From: JAAXHH01 sp965225915
GTDB lineage: Bacteria; JAAXHH01
Length of the DNA stretch: 64,000 bases
Direction of reading: 5' to 3'
Assembly: GCA_965225915.1 (NCBI GenBank)
Contig: OZ245326.1
Location: 1,550,001-1,614,000 of the forward strand
Every line of letters begins with the position of its first letter. Positions within the stretch are counted from its first letter, which is position 1. The notes beneath the pieces were generated by a model. That model saw nothing but the letters and a program-made list of their open reading frames with translations, was not told the DNA's origin and ran no database searches. A program made the translations under genes and the position numbers. This document shows positions 39,858 through 48,602 of the stretch, piece by piece.

Positions 39858-41090
39858 TTATTCAAACCTGAGTGCATCTACCAGATTCAGCCGAGACGCT
39901 CTCATCGCCGGGTAAATACCAAAAAACAATCCGATTGATACGGAGATTGCCAACGCCACGAACATAGCACCAACCGACACTACACTTGGGAAAGATGCAT
40001 CTGTAAAGAGCTCGATCACCCACGAGACACCAAACCCTATGCCGTAAGCGCAGACAATTCCAAGTAAACCACCAATCGCGCTGAGGGTGATAGCTTCCAA
40101 TGTGAACTGCCAGATAATATGCCGCGGTTTAGCCCCAACTGCCTTGCGGATGCCGATCTCACGCGTCCGTTCCGTCACCGAGACCAGCATCATGTTCATT
40201 ATGCCGATACCTCCCACAAGCAAAGAAATACCTGCAATGCTACCGACCACGATCTTCATCACAGTAAGCGTTCTGTCGATCTGTTCCAGAAAGCCCTTAC
40301 CACTGCCGATATCATACTCGGCATCGGGGTTGTGCCGCTCTTCCATCACCTGCTCAATAGCGCTGATAACCGACTGTATTGTTTTAGGATCTTCGGTCAT
40401 GACGATCAGCGTGTTTATCTCTTCATGGTCGACATGACCGACAAACCGTTTTTGAGCGGTTGTGATGGGTACCAGTACACGTTCACCCCAGTTGACTCCC
40501 AAAAACTCTTTCGCGGCCATCTCTCCAATTACAGTGAACCGGTGATTGTTCAGCTTGACTTCTTTACCGATGGGATCGGTTTCGCCAAATAGATGTTCGG
40601 CTGCTTTCTCACCAAGGACGCAGACCGAGCGCCAATGGGCGACATCACGGTCGGTAAAGAAACGCCCCTTTTTCAAAGACCACTGGTAGGCACGTGTATA
40701 TCCCGAAATCGTACCTTCCAGTGATCCGTTGTAAGTAGACTTGCGATAACGTAACTCCACGTTGGTCGTCACCACGGGCAGAACCATCTCGATATGTTTC
40801 GAACTGGCTTCGACCGTTCGGACATCGGTCCAGGTCAGTGGCTCATAGACAGCTGCCGGAACCCAACGCCCGTTTTTGTTGACCACCTGAAGCGGCGTGA
40901 CCCAGATAAGGTTGCTACCGCCAATTGAGTTGAATTCATCAGCGAATAAACGCTGCAACCCCTCTCCAATGGACACGATGCCAATAACTGCACCCACACC
41001 AATGATCATGCCCAGCAATGTCAGCAAAGAACGAAGTTTATGAGCCCAGAGTTGTGAAACACCGGTAACTGTGTAATCCAGAATTGTCAT
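39858..41090 (-). CDS. MacB-type ABC transporter permease (FtsX fold)
   Basis: A 410-residue permease with an N-terminal helix (LWAHKLRSLLTLLGMIIGVG), a periplasmic MacB_PCD domain to about residue 260, then three more helices carrying the FtsX core (GIGIMNMMLVSVTERTREIG, RKAVGAKPRHI, AMRASRLNLVDALRFE). It belongs to the tripartite export systems that take substrates from the periplasm to the outside with MacA and TolC-like proteins. MTILDYTVTG at 41090 is the usual start. An earlier frame start at 41114 has no conserved residues. The partner ATPase downstream is truncated, so it may rely on another. Confidence 0.93.
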   Translation of the reverse strand: MTILDYTVTGVSQLWAHKLRSLLTLLGMIIGVGAVIGIVSIGEGLQRLFADEFNSIGGSNLIWVTPLQVVNKNGRWVPAAVYEPLTWTDVRTVEASSKHIEMVLPVVTTNVELRYRKSTYNGSLEGTISGYTRAYQWSLKKGRFFTDRDVAHWRSVCVLGEKAAEHLFGETDPIGKEVKLNNHRFTVIGEMAAKEFLGVNWGERVLVPITTAQKRFVGHVDHEEINTLIVMTEDPKTIQSVISAIEQVMEERHNPDAEYDIGSGKGFLEQIDRTLTVMKIVVGSIAGISLLVGGIGIMNMMLVSVTERTREIGIRKAVGAKPRHIIWQFTLEAITLSAIGGLLGIVCAYGIGFGVSWVIELFTDASFPSVVSVGAMFVALAISVSIGLFFGIYPAMRASRLNLVDALRFE

Positions 41091-41173
41091 GATTCTATCA
41101 TTCGTTAACAACAACTATGGGGCTGGTATAGGGCTGATTGATGGCGTTCCTGGCAAGGACATCATGGGAGTTC

Positions 41174-42487
41174 TTACATGTCCTTATCCGAGGTCACTTT
41201 AATCTGCCGCTCCAACCTGTCACTGACTTCGGTTGGATTCGTAGCAACCCGATCACCTTTTTTCAGGCCAGTAAGGATTTCTATTCGCGTGGGGGTTTCC
41301 ATTCCGGTCTCAAGCGTTGTTTCCAGAAAATACTCGAGTGGAAAGGCTGTGGTATCGGGCCTGGCCTGAGGGGTAGCACTGTCCGGATTGGCCTCGGCAA
41401 GCGATTCGTTCAAATGTGTTTTGGCTGATTTACGGACGAAGGCGACATAACGCCCCCGGCCCATGGCAGGTATACCATCTACCTCCTCGTCGTCAAACAC
41501 TTCCAGTACCGACTCAACCGGCAAATAAAGCGCATCATCATGGCGTGAAAGGATAATGTCAATGTCGCACGACATGCCCTGTCTCAGTATTGAGGTCTGG
41601 CCGACCACTTCGATATCGGTGTCGAACGTCACAATCGTGCTGCCCGGCTTACGCACGCCAACAGGTGCAATACGTCGCACGCGACCCCGGTACACCTTAT
41701 CCGGATAGGCGTCTGCGACGATATCGACCGCCTGCCTGATTCGTACACGGCCCGCATCGATTTCACTGATGGCAGCTTTGATGATTAACTGACTCGGATC
41801 GCCAATCGTGAACAATTCCGTCCCGCCAGTGTACGAGGCAGTAGCTGAAGCGACTACTTCTCCCACTTCCACATCCCGCTCTATCACCAACCCGTCTATG
41901 GGCGCGAGTACCCGTACTGCATCCAGTTCCTGACGCATGCCCGGTTCGACGTTTGCCTGAATTTCCAGGATTTCCTGCTCCAACTCGGCAAATTTCAAAT
42001 TGTGTTGTGCTTTGGTCCATTCGATCGAGGCTTCTTCAAATTCCTCGGATGTTGCCAAGGCATTGTTGTACAACTGCTGCTTACGAGCGAAGGCTTTCTC
42101 TTTTCCTTTGAACTCGAGCCTGGCTCGATCAACCTGTGCCCGTTGCTGCGAAAGTTGCAACGCCTGGGTAGGGCCCAGTTCAATCACCGCCAGCACTTGC
42201 CCCCTTTCGACAAGATCGCCGACCTCCACCGGCAGACTACGGATCTTGCCAGATATGGTGGATTTGACCTCCACCGTCCGTACCAACTGGACGCTGCCCG
42301 TCTCGGCCAGTTTTTCCACCATTTCACCACGCCGTACCACCGTAGTCTCGAATCGCTCTACCGGTTTCTGCTGACGCAGATTGAAGTAGGCAGCGCCACC
42401 GATCGAACCTATGATCAGTGCGGTAAATAGAACCCGATAGTTACGCTTCCGGCTGGTCTGTGCCTGCTGATCACATTGTTCCGCCAT
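41174..42487 (-). CDS. MacA/HlyD-type periplasmic adaptor
   Basis: A 437-residue membrane-fusion protein: one N-terminal helix (YRVLFTALIIGSIGGAAYF), a lipoyl half (VKSTISGKIRSLPVEVGDLV), a coiled-coil hairpin of about residues 105-175 (Gln/Glu-rich, QQRAQVDRARLEFKGKEKAF), the second lipoyl half (APIDGLVIERDVEVGEVV), beta-barrel and membrane-proximal domains. It links an inner-membrane permease to an outer-membrane channel. It is followed 59 bases later by the MacB permease, and a Yip1-type gene precedes it, so the three form one transcript. Confidence 0.93.
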   Translation of the reverse strand: MAEQCDQQAQTSRKRNYRVLFTALIIGSIGGAAYFNLRQQKPVERFETTVVRRGEMVEKLAETGSVQLVRTVEVKSTISGKIRSLPVEVGDLVERGQVLAVIELGPTQALQLSQQRAQVDRARLEFKGKEKAFARKQQLYNNALATSEEFEEASIEWTKAQHNLKFAELEQEILEIQANVEPGMRQELDAVRVLAPIDGLVIERDVEVGEVVASATASYTGGTELFTIGDPSQLIIKAAISEIDAGRVRIRQAVDIVADAYPDKVYRGRVRRIAPVGVRKPGSTIVTFDTDIEVVGQTSILRQGMSCDIDIILSRHDDALYLPVESVLEVFDDEEVDGIPAMGRGRYVAFVRKSAKTHLNESLAEANPDSATPQARPDTTAFPLEYFLETTLETGMETPTRIEILTGLKKGDRVATNPTEVSDRLERQIKVTSDKDM

Positions 42488-42502
42488 ACCGAGTACCGTC
42501 CT

Positions 42503-43270
42503 TTAACCGATCGGATTGAACGTGGATATAAGGTTAGAAAAGGCAGCTTTACCCGCCAACCAGATCACCCACAGAATGAACGTCGTCACCAACGACTTAG
42601 TGAGTGAAATTCGCCCAAAAATGGCGATCCCAATGCCTGCGATGCAGACTTGCCAGATTCCGAACAGATCGACGCCCGCGGTCAGTCGTCCGGCGAAAGT
42701 CTGGGTCGCCATCTCCTCGGTTAAGAAAAGTCCTAGACCAGTATAGACGATCATAGATTCTTTGGCCAAAATTAAGGGGATTTTAACTATCGCCTCAGGT
42801 ATCCCTATCAGATACGAATAACCAGCCACGACCAACATCTGGAGGTATGTCACGTTCGCGCCAAGGATGACATTGGCCGCCAGAAAACACACCAACGCCG
42901 AAAGAACCGCAAATGCTAAAACACCGACGGGTGCCGATATGAAACTGATCGTTTTACCTGTATTCTCGAAACTAGCCATATTCTGCATAATCTGCTCGCG
43001 TTGATCGACCGACAGATTTGGGTTATTCTCTAATTGCATCCGTACCACGGCATTTTGAGCCTCCGTTATGATTGGCTGAGTGAAATAGATAAAGGTTACA
43101 GTCACCACAGCGCTCAGCAAAACCGGCACCAGCCAATCGCTCCACCGTGGGACACCAATGCTTGAAAACGCAACGGTAGGAGACAGGAAGACCTGGATAA
43201 GCCGTCCGGCAAGACTAGACCTGGCGGAATCTACGGGGGCGACACCATACCCCTCTTTGGATGTTGACAT
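42503..43270 (-). CDS. Yip1-domain integral membrane protein
   Basis: A 255-residue protein with five hydrophobic helices of the Yip1 family (WLVPVLLSAVVTVTFIYF, LAFAVLSALVCFLAANVIL, MLVVAGYSYLIGIPEAIVK, VCIAGIGIAIFGRIS, LVTTFILWVIWLAG) and an N-terminal cytoplasmic tail. The role of bacterial members is unknown. They often sit next to MacA/MacB genes, as here. It begins 41 bases after the RiPP operon's last gene, so whether the two sets share a transcript is undecided. Confidence 0.85.
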   Translation of the reverse strand: MSTSKEGYGVAPVDSARSSLAGRLIQVFLSPTVAFSSIGVPRWSDWLVPVLLSAVVTVTFIYFTQPIITEAQNAVVRMQLENNPNLSVDQREQIMQNMASFENTGKTISFISAPVGVLAFAVLSALVCFLAANVILGANVTYLQMLVVAGYSYLIGIPEAIVKIPLILAKESMIVYTGLGLFLTEEMATQTFAGRLTAGVDLFGIWQVCIAGIGIAIFGRISLTKSLVTTFILWVIWLAGKAAFSNLISTFNPIG

Positions 43271-43311
43271 ACAGTACCTCCCTGGTGTTTCCGACTCCTG
43301 TCAATTGGATG

Positions 43312-44322
43312 TCAGTTTTTTTGTACAAAAGATAACCTGGGATCAACGTAGTTTGTTGCCTGAGCCTCCTTTCGTTGCTCAGCAGGTACGGAACTCGCTT
43401 TTTTTCTTACGAATATCCGAATCCTGTTCTTCGTGAAGATCGATGATTTCCTTTCTTCCAACTTGAATCCAGGCAGTTTAGTTGTGCGGGTACAGGTAAG
43501 GAAATTGCTCACCTGCGATGAGAAATTACCTTCAAGGTCACGATCATCTGTGGAGATCTCATAGATAGTACCCTTCGTATTCAGAATCTGATCCAACGCC
43601 CTGAACAACTTTCGATCATAGGTGACTTGACGCTCGGATGATTCGTAGTGTCGTCCCATGAAAGTCCACCGCCGGGCGCTGGACATGTTAATAACGTCGT
43701 AACGTCTCTTGTCATCGGCAAGACTATTGACAACCTGGTACAACTCGTTTTCAATCAGATATAGTTTACCTTCTGTGATTCGGGATTTCAGGAACAGAAA
43801 CGTTTCCCGCGACTGAATGTATGGATAGTAAATCATGAGAGATTCATCCCTTTGTGTTTCTTCCAGAAACTCTATGAACATCCATAACGCGTTTTTCTTA
43901 TCATGAACGGACCAGTTGTGCAGAATCATACTGATATCGTCGTCGATGTCTTTCGACCGCCCCATCATGAACGATTCGAAATGATCATGATCCATCAAAT
44001 GTAAAGCTGACCGAATAAACCTGCTCCAGCTTACCTGTAAATCATATTGGTCAATCGCCCAGACTTCTTCCGCGCCTTCCATCAAAAAGAAAAAACCGTA
44101 TCCATAGGCGCCTATCGTAAGGACTTTGCTGTCGGCGATATTCAGTACTTGCTTCATATCATCCAGGCTTTCCATGTGCGGTTTTAAGAACCTTCTTTTT
44201 GCGATCAGATTATCTCTGTTTTGCTCAACACAATACTGTCTTTCGATCGCTGCGTTTTTTAAAAAGGCGCTCATGATCGACTTCAAGCCTCTACAAGCTT
44301 TAGAACTTTTAAGTGTGGCCAT
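43312..44322 (-). CDS. RiPP-operon protein with a methyltransferase-like nucleotide-binding motif
   Basis: A 336-residue protein, the last gene of the peptide operon. The segment VLTIGAYGYGFFFLMEGAEE with WAIDQYDLQVSWSRFIRSAL (residues 67-105) matches motif I and the acidic end of strand 2 of class I SAM-dependent methyltransferases, resembling DUF3419/BtaA-type proteins. The rest (LMDHDHFESFMMGR, LMIYYPYIQSRETFLFL, RRYDVINMSSARRWTF) gives strands and helices that fit the same fold, but no family is certain. Its ATG overlaps the stop of the 203-residue gene by 14 bases, so they are translated together. It might methylate the peptide or a small molecule. A role in immunity cannot be excluded. 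Confidence 0.6.
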   Translation of the reverse strand: MATLKSSKACRGLKSIMSAFLKNAAIERQYCVEQNRDNLIAKRRFLKPHMESLDDMKQVLNIADSKVLTIGAYGYGFFFLMEGAEEVWAIDQYDLQVSWSRFIRSALHLMDHDHFESFMMGRSKDIDDDISMILHNWSVHDKKNALWMFIEFLEETQRDESLMIYYPYIQSRETFLFLKSRITEGKLYLIENELYQVVNSLADDKRRYDVINMSSARRWTFMGRHYESSERQVTYDRKLFRALDQILNTKGTIYEISTDDRDLEGNFSSQVSNFLTCTRTTKLPGFKLEERKSSIFTKNRIRIFVRKKASSVPAEQRKEAQATNYVDPRLSFVQKN

Positions 44323-44917
44323 TTTGAAACAACCGAGTCAATTCATAATCCGTTCGTAACCTTCCGGTCGTGCGCTCAAAAAAATTACGAAAAAATCGAA
44401 CTGATGAAGAGCCTCCCCGAATCTCATTCAAACGTTCCTGGCAGGCTTTTGTGATGAAAATATCCCGGCAATCTTCCGCTGATAGTCCGAGTCCTGGTTT
44501 ATATGGTGTATAGACACCTGTCATTTGCAAGGATCTGACTTTCAACATCCGCTGGTAGAAGGTAGATTGTCCATTCACTGTTCTATCGAGGGCTATCCCT
44601 GCCAACGCTCTCATTACATCTCCTGTGTTATCTATCGTTATCGCCACTGATTCCAATTTGATCACTATCTCGTTCCTGTATAATAAGCGGATGAGTAATA
44701 CCTCGGGCTCGAGGACGTACTCTCGTCTGATGTACCCGATGGTATCCTCTGCAAGGTAGACGCCTTCGAGATCAAGTTTGTATTCTCCTAACGACAACCC
44801 TTCCCGGGTTCTGGAAATACGGAGGTTTTGGATGTTTCGGGTCAGGTATTCCACCTCAGTCTCAATGGTTTCAAGACGAAGAGACTGAAGTCTGTCTTGT
44901 AGCATATGTGTATCCAT
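44309..44917 (-). CDS. Unknown protein of the RiPP operon
   Basis: A 202-residue, mostly helical protein: MLQDRLQSLRLETIETEVEY, LDLEGVYLAEDTIGYIRREY, RNEIVIKLESVAITIDNTGD, and a C-terminal FRNFFERTTGRLRTDYELT. No family, signal peptide or membrane segment is recognised. The ATG at 44917 is the second codon of a frame open from 44920 and lies 12 bases after the LanB stop. It overlaps the following gene. Such short, operon-locked genes in RiPP clusters can be tailoring partners, carriers or immunity proteins, but the sequence shows none of these directly. Confidence 0.6.
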   Translation of the reverse strand: MDTHMLQDRLQSLRLETIETEVEYLTRNIQNLRISRTREGLSLGEYKLDLEGVYLAEDTIGYIRREYVLEPEVLLIRLLYRNEIVIKLESVAITIDNTGDVMRALAGIALDRTVNGQSTFYQRMLKVRSLQMTGVYTPYKPGLGLSAEDCRDIFITKACQERLNEIRGGSSSVRFFRNFFERTTGRLRTDYELTRLFQNGHT

Positions 44918-44929
44918 CAAGGTTTATAT

Positions 44930-47461
44930 TCAGTCGGGAATAGTTATCATCATCTCGACTTGTAATTCGGAAACATGTTCCTGTTTGTCGATACGGGTCC
45001 AGATATGGTTTTCATCTGGCAAAGCCTCGGTAATCATGACCCATTCCGTCCTGGTTATGATCTGTTCCAACAATTCAAGACAATAGGGATTTCGGATATC
45101 GACCCACAGTGGTTTGTATACGGTCAGCACGTCGGTGGTTTGACCAAATCCGAATGTGTTTTTGTATGCACGAACGAAGAATACCGTAGGCAATTGATGA
45201 GCGTTGCAGAATTCAGCAACGTCTACGAGCCGTTGAATGCCGGTTTTGGCGAACCATGAATCACGGATCTTCTGACCACGCAACCACCATGTCGCTCGGA
45301 CGAGCACCAGATTGCCTTCGCATCGTCGGGGTTGAAATATCAGATCATCAGTTGAACTTAAATCCGGAATAGAATTGGGACGACGAACATAAAACGGCTG
45401 GGCCAGTAAAGTAAGCGCAAAGAGAATACCCCATGTGGGCGTGGGGGTCGCCGCGCCAAGATAGATCAGCGTAAACGGTTTTTCATCAACATCCTTCAAT
45501 TCCAGCATGTTCGTTCGGGTATTATGACACATCCTGACATGATTCGACAGAATACGTCCCGGTCTGCTCTTGAGAATCGGCTCACCGGGCCAGACGAATA
45601 CCCGATCGGTCAGCGGATAGTGCGCTTGCAGATTGTTGCAATGTCCACACAGCATCAGGTCGACGGGTTCAAATGGCGCATAGGCATACTCCAGCCATCT
45701 CTTCACCTTTCGGCGGAATAGTCGAATATCCTTATGATCTCCATAGGCGAATCGGGCCGATTGCCAGGCCAGACGCTCATAAACGCTATTAACCATGACC
45801 ATTGCGTCCCCTGCCGCTGCCGCCTTAGCGTCCGCTGCTACAACGTGAAGATATGCGGTCAATCCGGTTTTCATCCCCGACGAAGCCGGAATTGGTTCTT
45901 CATCGAACGTAGCAGTATTCCACGTGGTACCAAATTCGGGTACTGGAGCCAGTTTGTGCCCAACAGCCATAAGGAAATCCACAACCTCCGTACAACACCC
46001 ACCTACTCCATATCGTCTTACAAAGGCTTCTCTCAGTCGGTTGTATTCCGGCTTTAATGCAATCTGCGTCAACAGAAATGAACCGACTTCACCAATTATG
46101 CGAGGTAATGCGCCACCGATTGAACCTCGCGCACCACACATCCAGCTATCTTCGAAAATCACATCTTGAAATGGATCCGTGGACTGTTTTCCGTAAGAAA
46201 TGCTAGCTTCATTTTCCAACGTCCGGATTCGCTTTATCAAATCAATACGACGCAACCCGTCCGCGCCGGTAAACTCAACTGTTGCTTTATGCATCTCCTT
46301 TACGGCCACGCTCAAAGATTCTGCCTTCGATGGAGTGGTTGCTTTTTCAAGCCTTTTCAACAGACTGTTAGTCGGCTGATAATCGTATCCGTCGGTCCAC
46401 TCTTCTACCCATAACAGTTCTCTATCGATAAGATTAGTTAGAAACCTACGTGCCTGTTCATTCGTAAACCCTGAGTCGATGATATACGACAGCCATTGAT
46501 CCCAAGTATGTGTTCCTGAATGCTGAAGAATCCGTTTGATCAGTAACGGATTGAATCGGTAACGCGTAGCGCGTTGGTGATGCCAGGGACGGTTGTATAA
46601 ACTGACATACTCTCCCGTTATCGCGGAGACGCTTCCCTCTCCCAGATCGCGAATGGTGCTGTTGAGATGTAAATCGGCAATGGACGTACTACCCTGACGT
46701 ATCGCCGTTTTGTACAAACGCGTTAAGACACCACGATTGAGCAAACAGTGGCGGACCGGTTCCAGATGTTCCATTTCAGCCTTGGACCAGGTATCCGCCA
46801 TGGCGAGAGGTATAACGTGCATGAAGGTACTGAACGGACTTGTCTTGGCCGATGCTCGAATTAGATACCTAAAAAGAGAATGCTCTTCTTTCGATGTTTT
46901 ATTCCGTCGAACGTTTTTCTTGCCGTGCCGCATAAGAGCCGAGAGCAGATCCGGGCTGGCGACAGCCAGGGCTCTGCTGAATCCGGGATTTTGCAGAATG
47001 CCGAGTAACCTGGGGCGCAGGTGTGATTGGATCGATTGAAAGTAGACTTCGTCTGAATCATTTAACTGAGTATGAACTACATCCTGTGCAACTATCCAAG
47101 AACGAAGAGTTTTCTTCAGATTCTCATCTGACAGGGAATCTACGAAACGGTCTATCTTGTCATGCGAAATGCGCGGCTTTCGTCCTGAATGAATGTCTCT
47201 CCGAAGTGTTATGGCCGTTCGACGAACAATTCGATCATCAAATTGAGGAATCAATGAATAGAGCGCCTGTTCCAGATAGGGTCGCATTTGTCCGATTTTC
47301 TGACGGACATCAAGTATTTCGTTCACCAGGACGGTTAAAGTCGGCGGGGTCATGTCTGCCAGATACCGATATCCTATGGCAGCCACTCTTAGAAGAGCAA
47401 ACGGCGCCAATTCAACATTGGGCGTAACTGGTATCGAGGATACTAATCTGGGTTGGTTCAT
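44930..47461 (-). CDS. LanB-type dehydratase, glutamylation domain
   Basis: An 843-residue lantibiotic-dehydratase N-terminal (glutamyl-transfer) protein. In this family, glutamyl-tRNA is used to activate Ser/Thr of the precursor. The hallmark is at residues 198-213, FRYLIRASAKTSPFST, and DRIVRRTAITLRRDIHSGR near 76-94 fits the tRNA/peptide-binding strand. LSALMRHG and the C-terminal NHVRMCHNTRTNMLELKD and RRPNSIPDLSSTDDLIF also match. No elimination domain is attached: it is encoded separately (52950-53870). This split is as in thiopeptide (TbtB/TbtC) and goadsporin (GodF/GodG) systems. It starts 76 bases after the M50 gene, the widest gap inside the operon apart from that before the ATPase. 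Confidence 0.93.
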   Translation of the reverse strand: MNQPRLVSSIPVTPNVELAPFALLRVAAIGYRYLADMTPPTLTVLVNEILDVRQKIGQMRPYLEQALYSLIPQFDDRIVRRTAITLRRDIHSGRKPRISHDKIDRFVDSLSDENLKKTLRSWIVAQDVVHTQLNDSDEVYFQSIQSHLRPRLLGILQNPGFSRALAVASPDLLSALMRHGKKNVRRNKTSKEEHSLFRYLIRASAKTSPFSTFMHVIPLAMADTWSKAEMEHLEPVRHCLLNRGVLTRLYKTAIRQGSTSIADLHLNSTIRDLGEGSVSAITGEYVSLYNRPWHHQRATRYRFNPLLIKRILQHSGTHTWDQWLSYIIDSGFTNEQARRFLTNLIDRELLWVEEWTDGYDYQPTNSLLKRLEKATTPSKAESLSVAVKEMHKATVEFTGADGLRRIDLIKRIRTLENEASISYGKQSTDPFQDVIFEDSWMCGARGSIGGALPRIIGEVGSFLLTQIALKPEYNRLREAFVRRYGVGGCCTEVVDFLMAVGHKLAPVPEFGTTWNTATFDEEPIPASSGMKTGLTAYLHVVAADAKAAAAGDAMVMVNSVYERLAWQSARFAYGDHKDIRLFRRKVKRWLEYAYAPFEPVDLMLCGHCNNLQAHYPLTDRVFVWPGEPILKSRPGRILSNHVRMCHNTRTNMLELKDVDEKPFTLIYLGAATPTPTWGILFALTLLAQPFYVRRPNSIPDLSSTDDLIFQPRRCEGNLVLVRATWWLRGQKIRDSWFAKTGIQRLVDVAEFCNAHQLPTVFFVRAYKNTFGFGQTTDVLTVYKPLWVDIRNPYCLELLEQIITRTEWVMITEALPDENHIWTRIDKQEHVSELQVEMMITIPD

Positions 47462-47537
47462 TGTAGCGAATCACACTGTAGTCCGAGGCTTCACATGTCG
47501 CAATGCCCGTACTGTCGAAAGAGATGGCTGGGTTTCG

Positions 47538-48602
47538 TCACGGTATTATATAGGCTATCCGACTGACTACCACGACAGTAAGCCCTATGTATACCGCACA
47601 TATACCGCGATATATCAAGATCACCGAAGGCCTGCAAAAACTCGATCTACGTCTGGATAATGCCACTTCGCGAACCAACTCATCGTTCAGCAACGTTTCA
47701 AACATGTGACTGCCATCGCTGGGGTTGAATGGATTCATGTCGAGACATAAAAAAAGCAAACTGATGCACATAACAAAATAGGCCGTCTGCGTAAACGGTC
47801 CTTCCTGGCCCGTCCATATGATCACCCAGGCCGCCACGCTACTTGTCATAAAATCAACAAATGGACCGGCAGCAGGGATCTTGAACCTTTTCCAACGACC
47901 CATCACCCTATACCCTTGAGTGGTATCCACGTAAGGCCCTGGAATTAATCGATGATGAAAAATGATACCCGCTCCGGAAACCGACGCTTTGGCGAGTCGG
48001 CAGGCAACGGCATGAGCAAACTCGTGTAGAGGAATGATAATCAGTAGAAAAACAGTAAAGCCGAGTAGATCGAATTGATAGAACACGTCCAGGAAGACTG
48101 CCTCTTTCTTACCAGGTAAGACCTGCCCCAATCCACAGAATCCCAACAGTAATGACCCGGTAAATGACAACCAATGTAACCAACCCGGCACTTTGTTGAG
48201 CCAGTCAGCTGTTTTATGAGCCAGTGGATCCGGGTTGCGTATTTCAATCCTCAAGGCTTGGGTACCGGACGTCTTAACCTGGGAACAACTGGATTCAAGC
48301 AATCCGTTGCGCTCAAGTTGAGATATGAACTGTACCAACTTTGAAGAAATATCGTTATTGGCGGGATATCGTTCATTTAGCAGGTTTTCAAGCTGGTCTT
48401 TGCTGGTACCCCTGAACAGCAAAGGCAGTATCTCTTCACCTATTCGGCTTATCCTCGTTGGTGCCGTCCCCTCTGGTGGGATCAGTATCGTATTTCCAGG
48501 TGTCCGGCGGTTACAAGTCACTTCGGGTCGCAAACGAATACATTGTTTCAAGTGTGGCGTGGATGTATTCCCGGGTTCGGATTCGTACATGTCAGGCTCC
48601 AT
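47538..48602 (-). CDS. PqqD-like RiPP recognition element fused to an M50 metalloprotease
   Basis: A 354-residue two-part protein. Residues 20-103 look like a PqqD-type RiPP recognition element (IRLRPEVTCNRRTPGNTILI, ISRIGEEILPLLFRGTSKDQ, LVQFISQLERNGLLE). Residues 140-354 form a site-2-type intramembrane metalloprotease: HEFAHAVACRLA with zinc ligands H193 and H197 and Glu194, and the third ligand in DMNPFNPSDG (Asp296), among about six helices. The active motif is complete, so it should be catalytic. The recognition element suggests that it binds the leader of the precursor, making leader removal or release at the membrane its most likely job. The start overlaps the previous gene by 11 bases. 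Confidence 0.87.
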   Translation of the reverse strand: MEPDMYESEPGNTSTPHLKQCIRLRPEVTCNRRTPGNTILIPPEGTAPTRISRIGEEILPLLFRGTSKDQLENLLNERYPANNDISSKLVQFISQLERNGLLESSCSQVKTSGTQALRIEIRNPDPLAHKTADWLNKVPGWLHWLSFTGSLLLGFCGLGQVLPGKKEAVFLDVFYQFDLLGFTVFLLIIIPLHEFAHAVACRLAKASVSGAGIIFHHRLIPGPYVDTTQGYRVMGRWKRFKIPAAGPFVDFMTSSVAAWVIIWTGQEGPFTQTAYFVMCISLLFLCLDMNPFNPSDGSHMFETLLNDELVREVALSRRRSSFCRPSVILIYRGICAVYIGLTVVVVSRIAYIIP

